Source of the DNA: CAZGNZ01 sp964527215
Lineage (GTDB): Bacteria > Fidelibacterota > Marinisomatia > SCGC-AAA003-L08 > JACNLC01
Reading direction: 5' to 3'
Assembly (NCBI GenBank): GCA_964527215.1
Contig: CAZGNZ010000021.1
Location: 1-64,000 of the forward strand
Length of the DNA: 64,000 nucleotides
The position numbers and the translations under genes were made by a program. Below the pieces are notes generated by a model, which worked only from the letters and a program-made list of their open reading frames with translations, had not been told where the DNA came from and did not search any database. Shown in pieces: positions 18,333 to 27,500 of the stretch (position 1 is its first letter; each line of letters opens with the position of its first letter).

Positions 18333-18430
18333 ATATCATAGAATATTCAGAAGCCGGGCTTACATTGAAATGGAACTGAAATATAACCGGTTTTTATACA
18401 GATCAAATCATTGAAGAAAGTTGGAATAAA

Positions 18431-20608
18431 ATGTTAAATCTGGAATCACTGAATCATGAGCAGCGTCAGGCTGTACAGCACACGGAAGGGCCGTTATTGA
18501 TTTTTGCAGGCGCGGGAAGTGGTAAAACCAGAGTGCTGACTTACAGAATAGCTCACCTTGTGGAGTCAGGATTGGCAGTTCCGGAGCAGATCCTGGCGGT
18601 TACATTCACAAACAAGGCAGCCGGTGAAATGCAGGAAAGAGTTCTGAAACTTCTCTCCGGTGTGGATATCAGCCGGTTGAGTGTTGGGACGTTTCATTCA
18701 ATCTGTGCCAGAATCCTGCGTCGGGAAATACACCTGCTGGGATTCAGTCAATCCTTTTCCATTTTTGACGATGAAGACGCGCGAAAGCTGATTTCCAATG
18801 TTGTTGAAGAAGTACGGCTGTCGGTGAAGGAATTTGATCCGCGGAGTCTTAAACGAGAGATTTCCGGTTTCAAGAACAGGCTGGAAGATCCTGAAACGGT
18901 TCTGACATCAGCGTCCGGATATCGTGATGAGAAAATTGCAGAAATTTACCGGCAGTATCAAATCCGGCTGAAGGACAACAATGCCTTGGATTTTGATGAT
19001 CTGCTTCTGAAACCCCTGGATTTGTTTCAGCAATATCCTGACAGACTGGAATGGTATCAATCGCTGTACAGTTATGTGCTGGTGGATGAATATCAGGATA
19101 CCAATCGTCCGCAGTTCGAGTTCATACACCGACTGACCCGGCAGCACCGCAATATCTGTGTGGTGGGAGATGATGACCAGTCAATCTACGGTTGGCGCGG
19201 TGCGGATATCCGCAATATCCTTGAATTTGAATCGGCCTATGAAGATGCGGCGATCATCAAACTGGAGCAGAATTACCGCTCTACCCGGAATATTCTTGAT
19301 GCGGCTCATGCCGTTGTGGCAAACAATGAAAAACGGGCCGAAAAGAAACTCTGGACAGAGAACGAACCGGGAGATGTGTTGACAGTGGTGGAAGCTGCAG
19401 ATGAACGGGGTGAAGCGCATGCTGTGCTTCAGAAAATTCAGCGCTGGCGCAAAACGGGTGACTCTGATTTGAGTTCTTTTGTGGTTCTGTATCGGACCAA
19501 TGCTCAAAGCCGATCCATGGAGGATGAGTTCCGTCGGCAGGGCATACCATACCGCATCGTTGGAGGTACCAAGTTTTATGACCGAAAGGAAGTCAAGGAT
19601 ATCCTGGCTTATCTGCGTCTGATGATAAACCCGGCAGACAACATCAGTCTGGAACGGATCATCAACTTCCCGGCCAGGGGAATTGGCAGCAGTACGCTGG
19701 AAAAACTGCGTCTTGCCGGCAGGGTAGCACAGAAACCGCTGTTTGAGGTACTGGCGGGTGCGGCCAATTTGAATCTTGGGAAAAAGCAGAAGGATTCACT
19801 GGTTAAAGTTTATAATGACCTTGCGGATCTGCGCGAATCAGTGAATGAAATGCATCCGGATGATTTCACCCGTTCACTGGTGGAAAGGTTTGAAATAATT
19901 CACCATTATGAAAATCAGGATTCCGATGACGCCCGTGAAAGATTGGCAAATATCGATGAACTGCTGAACGGTATTGCAGACTACTGTGAACACAATCCCG
20001 GAAAAGATCTCAATGATTTTCTGGAAGAAGTAAGTCTGCTGACGGACATCGACAACTGGAATGCGGGGGAGAATGCCGTAACATTAATGACCCTGCACAG
20101 TGCAAAAGGACTGGAATTTCCCGTCGTGTTTATTACGGGTCTTGAGAACAGCCTCTTTCCGCTGGGCCAAACTGTTCATCGCGATGAGGAATTGGAAGAG
20201 GAAAGAAGGCTGTTTTACGTCGGAGTGACCAGGGGAATGAATAAAGTATATCTGACATATGCCCGGACCCGAAGACGATACGGCGGTCGCCCCAATGCCA
20301 CCCTTCCGTCAATGTTCCTGGATGAGCTGCCTGCTGAATTGGTGCAGGAAGAGCAGTCCGGATTTTCCAAATTTCTGGATCCTGTAGGCGGTCGTTTCGA
20401 CAGCAGGCAGAAGGAGGAGGATTCTAGAAATCAGTCGGTCGAAAAGGAAATCATACTGGAGGGATCGATGGTGGATCATAAAGTATTTGGTCGGGGCAAA
20501 GTACTCAAGATTGAGGGCAGCGGCGGCAATGCCAAGATCACGATTATGTTTTCCGGCAGTCAAAAGAAGAAATTTGTCATGAAATATGCCAATCTGAAAC
20601 CGGTATAG
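18431..20608 (+). CDS. UvrD/PcrA-type superfamily 1 DNA helicase
   Basis: 725 residues with all SF1A helicase motifs: Q-motif LNHEQRQAV, motif I FAGAGSGKTRVL, Ia AVTFTNKAA, II VDEYQDTN, III VVGDDDQSIYGWRGA, IV EQNYRST, V TLHSAKGLEFPVVF and VI RRLFYVGVTRG. The C-terminal ~60 residues (MVDHKVFGRGKVLKIEG...) form the small Tudor-like domain found at the end of PcrA/UvrD, which binds RNA polymerase. It is a 3'-5' translocase acting in nucleotide-excision repair and replication-fork clearance. UvrD and PcrA cannot be told apart from sequence alone here. A Fur-family gene follows in the same direction. Confidence 0.95.
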   Translation: MLNLESLNHEQRQAVQHTEGPLLIFAGAGSGKTRVLTYRIAHLVESGLAVPEQILAVTFTNKAAGEMQERVLKLLSGVDISRLSVGTFHSICARILRREIHLLGFSQSFSIFDDEDARKLISNVVEEVRLSVKEFDPRSLKREISGFKNRLEDPETVLTSASGYRDEKIAEIYRQYQIRLKDNNALDFDDLLLKPLDLFQQYPDRLEWYQSLYSYVLVDEYQDTNRPQFEFIHRLTRQHRNICVVGDDDQSIYGWRGADIRNILEFESAYEDAAIIKLEQNYRSTRNILDAAHAVVANNEKRAEKKLWTENEPGDVLTVVEAADERGEAHAVLQKIQRWRKTGDSDLSSFVVLYRTNAQSRSMEDEFRRQGIPYRIVGGTKFYDRKEVKDILAYLRLMINPADNISLERIINFPARGIGSSTLEKLRLAGRVAQKPLFEVLAGAANLNLGKKQKDSLVKVYNDLADLRESVNEMHPDDFTRSLVERFEIIHHYENQDSDDARERLANIDELLNGIADYCEHNPGKDLNDFLEEVSLLTDIDNWNAGENAVTLMTLHSAKGLEFPVVFITGLENSLFPLGQTVHRDEELEEERRLFYVGVTRGMNKVYLTYARTRRRYGGRPNATLPSMFLDELPAELVQEEQSGFSKFLDPVGGRFDSRQKEEDSRNQSVEKEIILEGSMVDHKVFGRGKVLKIEGSGGNAKITIMFSGSQKKKFVMKYANLKPV

Positions 20609-20674
20609 CAGAAACTGCTGTGCAGGGATGAAGGGAGTGCCTTAAATTTAGATGAGATTCAATCTCAAATAATT

Positions 20675-21160
20675 ATGGATATGATACCGGATCAGGTTGT
20701 GCAGAGATTCAGGGCGGTCCTGCAAAGTAAAAAACTGAAGTATACTCCCCAGAGACGGGCCATACTGCAGGAGCTGTTTATTAACGAAATGCATCGGGAA
20801 TGTGAAGATTTATACGATGCACTGAAGCGGAACGGACAGAATGTATCTCGTGCAACGGTTTACCGCACACTGGATATACTGCAGGCAAACGGCTTTGCCC
20901 GGAAACTGGATTTGGGAGACGGTCGGGTGCGTTATGAACGAATACTGGATAACGCACATCATGACCATCTGATCTGTATCCAGTGTTGTAAAATACAGGA
21001 ATATCTGGATGATGTCATTGAAAACCGGCAGTTGGAGATATGCCGGTCATTTGGATTTAAGCCTGTAAGGCATGTTCATCAGATATACGGAATCTGCCAG
21101 GATTGTCAAAATCAGAACACATTGGCAGACTCCGAAAAAAAATACGAAGATAAATTGTAA
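20675..21160 (+). CDS. fur: Fur-family metal-responsive transcription regulator
   Basis: 161 residues. The winged-helix DNA-binding half (YTPQRRAILQELF, VSRATVYRTLDILQANG) is followed by the metal-binding half with HHDHLICIQC and the second CxxC (CQDC) that together hold the structural zinc. The Fe/regulatory site residues (NAHHDH region) are present. By sequence it could be Fur, PerR or Zur; a Fur role is suggested by the Cys-rich microprotein gene that overlaps its stop codon and resembles a FeoB-associated protein. It controls iron uptake or peroxide stress genes. Confidence 0.88.
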   Translation: MDMIPDQVVQRFRAVLQSKKLKYTPQRRAILQELFINEMHRECEDLYDALKRNGQNVSRATVYRTLDILQANGFARKLDLGDGRVRYERILDNAHHDHLICIQCCKIQEYLDDVIENRQLEICRSFGFKPVRHVHQIYGICQDCQNQNTLADSEKKYEDKL

Positions 21161-21318
21161 TGCTGGAAACCTGTATTTCAGTTGGAATTTGCGTACTTGC
21201 AGTCGGACACATTGTCCGGTCAGCAATGAAGTCAAATCATGCAAACAGTGAAAGCATGTCCAAATGCGGGAACTGCTCATTAAGCGACCATTGCAATTCC
21301 AAACAAAAAACCGGATAA
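21160..21318 (+). CDS. Cys-rich single-span microprotein, FeoB-associated-like
   Basis: 52 residues, start ATG sharing one base with the fur stop (TAATG). An N-terminal hydrophobic span (ISVGICVLAVGHIV, about 6-19) is followed by a short basic/polar stretch and a Cys cluster, C36-G-N-C39-S-L-S-D-H-C45. Membrane span plus CGxC...C is the pattern of FeoB-associated Cys-rich membrane proteins, which work with the ferrous-iron transporter FeoB. No feoA or feoB is in the window, so the partner would be elsewhere. Translational coupling to fur supports an iron role. Confidence 0.65.
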   Translation: MLETCISVGICVLAVGHIVRSAMKSNHANSESMSKCGNCSLSDHCNSKQKTG

Positions 21319-21448
21319 TTTTACCTCCTTTTTAACTCAGTTCCATTTCGTCCAATTCGGGACCATTATTGACGAGAAAATGATAAGAAATTGATTGCAT
21401 CACAGATGATGTGTTGATAAATTCTTTTCATGTTTTTTGGGACAATCG

Positions 21449-21464
21449 CTGTTTTATAAAACAG
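21449..21464. promoter_or_regulatory. 16-base perfect palindrome upstream of the giant repeat gene
   Basis: CTGTTTTATAAAACAG is a perfect inverted repeat, 126 bases before the start codon of the 2929-residue protein. It has the size and symmetry of a dimeric regulator's operator. A 7-base ACTCAAC, the word repeated in the 38.7-39.0 kb promoter region, lies nearby at 21507-21513. No regulator can be named. Confidence 0.4.
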
Positions 21465-21589
21465 TCCTTCCTGGAAACCTGATCAGGTCTTAATAAACCA
21501 AGTCCAACTCAACCATTTTTTAAACCATTTCCAAATCTTTTCTCAACAAATGGTAAGCATAAGCAAACAATAGATAGAGGAGAAATTCG

Positions 21590-24500
21590 ATGAAATCCAC
21601 CAAAGCGATCCTGCTATTAATGTTCTCACTTACCCTTTTTACAGGAATCCTCACTGCTCAGACCGCAACCCTGAGTTTTGGAAACCTGGACGAGGGAGCA
21701 GGGACGGTTGAAATTCTCATGGATGCTGATCAGCCGGTTGCCGGCTTTCAGTTCTCCATTTCCGGAATGAATATTACGGGCGCATCCGGCGGTTCAGCAG
21801 CTGCCTATGGGATGTTTGTTTCCACTTCCGGTACAACCCTCCTTGGATTCTCACTTACGGGAGCATCAATACCAGCAGGAAGTGATATCCTGACGATCGT
21901 ATCCTTCGATTCGTTAACAGACACAGAACAGTGTCTCAGTGAACCGGTGATTTCCGGCGTGGGCGGTGTTCCGTTTACTGTTGATCTCGGACCATGTCTG
22001 GGCGGCAGCAGTGATATTCCCGGCTGTACGGACGAAATGGCCTGCAATTATGATCCTGAAGCAACTGTCGATGACGGCAGCTGTGAATATTTTGTGGATT
22101 GTGAAGGCGTCTGCGGCGGTTCAGCCTTTATCGATGACTGTGGGGTCTGTTCCGGCGGCACTACCGGGCATGAAGCCAACAGCGATATGGATGACTGCGG
22201 TGTCTGTTTCGGCAGTAATGACTGTTTCGGCTGCACAGATCCCTCCGCTACAAACTACGATCCGGATGCCACGATTGATGACGGTTCCTGCATGTACGAT
22301 GACCAGATTGTAAACCTGTATATCGGTGCCGTGGATGAAGGTGCCGGAACCATGGAAATCTGGATGAACAATCCGGGTCCGGCCCCCTGCGGCGGTTTCC
22401 AGTTTGACATCACCGGTCTGAATATCCTCAGTGCTACCGGCGGTTCAGCCATGGCCAACGGCTTTATGGTATCTGCCAGCGGCACCACCGTGATCGGCTT
22501 CTCCCTGACGGGTGCAACCATTCCCGTCGGCGATGAAGTTCTGACCATCGTCAGCTTTGATTCACCGGGTTCGGAAGCCTGCATATCCAACGGCGTCATT
22601 TCCGGTCCACCGGACGTGGGCGGTCTGCTGGTGACTGTGGGAGACTGTTACGAGTTTGACGTAATCATTTACGGCTGTACCGATGAAGAAGCCTGTAACT
22701 ACAACCCCGACGCCACCATGGATGACGGCAGCTGCGAATACTTCGTGGACTGTGAAGGCGTCTGCGGCGGTTCGGCCTTTATCGATGACTGCGGCGTCTG
22801 CTCCGGCGGCACCACCGGTCACGAAGCCAACAGCGACATGGATGACTGCGGTGTATGCTTCGGCAACAACGAGGACATGGACTGTAACGGTGACTGTTTC
22901 GGTGAAGCGTTTGTGAACGAATGCGGCTGCGTGGGCGGCAATACCGGTCTGGCAGAAGATTTCTGTTACGGCTGTACCGATCCCGAAGCGCTGAACTACG
23001 ATCCGAATGCCTTCATTGATGACGGCAGCTGCGAATATCCTCAGGAACAGATCGTGAACCTGTACATCGGTGCAGTGGATCAAGGTGCCGGAACCATGGA
23101 AATCTGGATGAACAATCCGGGTCCGGCCCCCTGCGGCGGTTTCCAGTTTGACATCACCGGTCTGAATATCCTCAGTGCTACCGGCGGTTCAGCCATGGCC
23201 AACGGCTTTATGGTATCTGCCAGCGGCACCACCGTGATCGGCTTCTCCCTGACGGGTGCAACCATTCCCGTCGGCGATGAAGTTCTGACCATCGTCAGCT
23301 TTGATTCACCGGGTTCGGAAGCCTGCATATCCAACGGCGTCATTTCCGGTCCACCGGACGTGGGCGGTCTGCTGGTGACTGTGGGAGACTGTTACGAGTT
23401 TGACGTAATCATTTACGGCTGTACCGATGAAGAAGCCTGTAACTACAACCCCGACGCCACCATGGATGACGGCAGCTGCGAATACTTCGTGGACTGTGAA
23501 GGCGTCTGCGGCGGTTCGGCCTTTATCGATGACTGCGGCGTCTGCTCCGGCGGCACCACCGGTCACGAAGCCAACAGCGACATGGATGAATGCGGTGTAT
23601 GCTTCGGCAACAACGAGGACATGGACTGTAACGGTGACTGTTTCGGTGAAGCGTTTGTGAACGAATGCGGCTGCGTGGGCGGCAATACCGGTCTGGCAGA
23701 AGATTTCTGTTACGGCTGTACCGATCCCGAAGCGCTGAACTACGATCCGAATGCCTTCATTGATGACGGCAGCTGCGAATATCCTCAGGAACAGATCGTG
23801 AACCTGTACATCGGTGCAGTGGATCAAGGTGCCGGAACCATGGAAATCTGGATGAACAATCCGGGTCCGGCCCCCTGCGGCGGTTTCCAGTTTGACATCA
23901 CCGGTCTGAATATCCTCAGTGCTACCGGCGGTTCAGCCATGGCCAACGGCTTTATGGTATCTGCCAGCGGCACCACCGTGATCGGCTTCTCCCTGACGGG
24001 TGCAACCATTCCCGTCGGCGATGAAGTTCTGACCATCGTCAGCTTTGATTCACCGGGTTCGGAAGCCTGCATATCCAACGGCGTCATTTCCGGTCCACCG
24101 GACGTGGGCGGTCTGCTGGTGACTGTGGGAGACTGTTACGAGTTTGACGTAATCATTTACGGCTGTACCGATGAAGAAGCCTGTAACTACAACCCCGACG
24201 CCACCATGGATGACGGCAGCTGCGAATACTTCGTGGACTGTGAAGGCGTCTGCGGCGGTTCGGCCTTTATCGATGACTGCGGCGTCTGCTCCGGCGGCAC
24301 CACCGGTCACGAAGCCAACAGCGATATTGATGAATGCGGTGTATGCTTCGGCAACAACGAGGACATGGACTGTAACGGTGACTGTTTCGGTGAAGCGTTT
24401 GTGAACGAATGCGGCTGCGTGGGCGGCAATACCGGTCTGGCAGAAGATTTCTGTTACGGCTGTACCGATCCCGAAGCGCTGAACTACGATCCGAATGCCT

Positions 24501-27500
24501 TCATTGATGACGGCAGCTGCGAATATCCTCAGGAACAGATCGTGAACCTGTACATCGGTGCAGTGGATCAAGGTGCCGGAACCATGGAAATCTGGATGAA
24601 CAATCCGGGTCCGGCCCCCTGCGGCGGTTTCCAGTTTGACATCACCGGTCTGAATATCCTCAGTGCTACCGGCGGTTCAGCCATGGCCAACGGCTTTATG
24701 GTATCTGCCAGCGGCACCACCGTGATCGGCTTCTCCCTGACGGGTGCAACCATTCCCGTCGGCGATGAAGTTCTGACCATCGTCAGCTTTGATTCACCGG
24801 GTTCGGAAGCCTGCATATCCAACGGCGTCATTTCCGGTCCACCGGACGTGGGCGGTCTGCTGGTGACTGTGGGAGACTGTTACGAGTTTGACGTAATCAT
24901 TTACGGCTGTACCGATGAAGAAGCCTGTAACTACAACCCCGACGCCACCATGGATGACGGCAGCTGCGAATACTTCGTGGACTGTGAAGGCGTCTGCGGC
25001 GGTTCGGCCTTTATCGATGACTGCGGCGTCTGCTCCGGCGGCACCACCGGTCACGAAGCCAACAGCGATATTGATGAATGCGGTGTATGCTTCGGCAACA
25101 ACGAGGACATGGACTGTAACGGTGACTGTTTCGGTGAAGCGTTTGTGAACGAATGCGGCTGCGTGGGCGGCAATACCGGTCTGGCAGAAGATTTCTGTTA
25201 CGGCTGTACCGATCCCGAAGCGCTGAACTACGATCCGAATGCCTTCATTGATGACGGCAGCTGCGAATATCCTCAGGAACAGATCGTGAACCTGTACATC
25301 GGTGCAGTGGATCAAGGTGCCGGAACCATGGAAATCTGGATGAACAATCCGGGTCCGGCCCCCTGCGGCGGTTTCCAGTTTGACATCACCGGTCTGAATA
25401 TCCTCAGTGCTACCGGCGGTTCAGCCATGGCCAACGGCTTTATGGTATCTGCCAGCGGCACCACCGTGATCGGCTTCTCCCTGACGGGTGCAACCATTCC
25501 CGTCGGCGATGAAGTTCTGACCATCGTCAGCTTTGATTCACCGGGTTCGGAAGCCTGCATATCCAACGGCGTCATTTCCGGTCCACCGGACGTGGGCGGT
25601 CTGCTGGTGACTGTGGGAGACTGTTACGAGTTTGACGTAATCATTTACGGCTGTACCGATGAAGAAGCCTGTAACTACAACCCCGACGCCACCATGGATG
25701 ACGGCAGCTGCGAATACTTCGTGGACTGTGAAGGCGTCTGCGGCGGTTCGGCCTTTATCGATGACTGCGGCGTCTGCTCCGGCGGCACCACCGGTCACGA
25801 AGCCAACAGCGATATTGATGACTGCGGTGTATGCTTCGGCAACAACGAGGACATGGACTGTAACGGTGACTGTTTCGGTGAAGCGTTTGTGAACGAATGC
25901 GGCTGCGTGGGCGGCAATACCGGTCTGGCAGAAGATTTCTGTTACGGCTGTACCGATCCCGAAGCGCTGAACTACGATCCGAATGCCTTCATTGATGACG
26001 GCAGCTGCGAATATCCTCAGGAACAGATCGTGAACCTGTACATCGGTGCAGTGGATCAAGGTGCCGGAACCATGGAAATCTGGATGAACAATCCGGGTCC
26101 GGCCCCCTGCGGCGGTTTCCAGTTTGACATCACCGGTCTGAATATCCTCAGTGCTACCGGCGGTTCAGCCATGGCCAACGGCTTTATGGTATCTGCCAGC
26201 GGCACCACCGTGATCGGCTTCTCCCTGACGGGTGCAACCATTCCCGTCGGCGATGAAGTTCTGACCATCGTCAGCTTTGATTCACCGGGTTCGGAAGCCT
26301 GCATATCCAACGGCGTCATTTCCGGTCCACCGGACGTGGGCGGTCTGCTGGTGACTGTGGGAGACTGTTACGAGTTTGACGTAATCATTTACGGCTGTAC
26401 CGATGAAGAAGCCTGTAACTACAACCCCGACGCCACCATGGATGACGGCAGCTGCGAATACTTCGTGGACTGTGAAGGCGTCTGCGGCGGTTCGGCCTTT
26501 ATCGATGACTGCGGCGTCTGCTCCGGCGGCACCACCGGTCACGAAGCCAACAGCGATATTGATGAATGCGGTGTATGCTTCGGCAACAACGAGGACATGG
26601 ACTGTAACGGTGACTGTTTCGGTGAAGCGTTTGTGAACGAATGCGGCTGCGTGGGCGGCAATACCGGTCTGGCAGAAGATTTCTGTTACGGCTGTACCGA
26701 TCCCGAAGCGCTGAACTACGATCCGAATGCCTTCATTGATGACGGCAGCTGCGAATATCCTCAGGAACAGATCGTGAACCTGTACATCGGTGCAGTGGAT
26801 CAAGGTGCCGGAACCATGGAAATCTGGATGAACAATCCGGGTCCGGCCCCCTGCGGCGGTTTCCAGTTTGACATCACCGGTCTGAATATCCTCAGTGCTA
26901 CCGGCGGTTCAGCCATGGCCAACGGCTTTATGGTATCTGCCAGCGGCACCACCGTGATCGGCTTCTCCCTGACGGGTGCAACCATTCCCGTCGGCGATGA
27001 AGTTCTGACCATCGTCAGCTTTGATTCACCGGGTTCGGAAGCCTGCATATCCAACGGCGTCATTTCCGGTCCACCGGACGTGGGCGGTCTGCTGGTGACT
27101 GTGGGAGACTGTTACGAGTTTGACGTAATCATTTACGGCTGTACCGATGAAGAAGCCTGTAACTACAACCCCGACGCCACCATGGATGACGGCAGCTGCG
27201 AATACTTCGTGGACTGTGAAGGCGTCTGCGGCGGTTCGGCCTTTATCGATGACTGCGGCGTCTGCTCCGGCGGCACCACCGGTCACGAAGCCAACAGCGA
27301 TATTGATGAATGCGGTGTATGCTTCGGCAACAACGAGGACATGGACTGTAACGGTGACTGTTTCGGTGAAGCATTCATAGACAACTGCGGCATTTGCTCT
27401 GGCGGAAATACAGGTCATGAAGCCGACAGTGACATTGATGACTGCGGTGTATGCTTCGGCAACAACGAGGACATGGACTGTAACGGTGACTGCTTCGGCG

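Noticed and set aside
21375..21400. AT-rich GATAAG...GATTGCATC stretch as a Fur box
   Set aside because: Only a loose match to the Fur consensus; too weak to list.
22562..27418. Repeated 77- to 173-codon frames on both strands inside the giant gene
   Set aside because: They recur every 744 bases because the coding repeat does, and have no ribosome sites or known motifs; they are shadows of the long frame.
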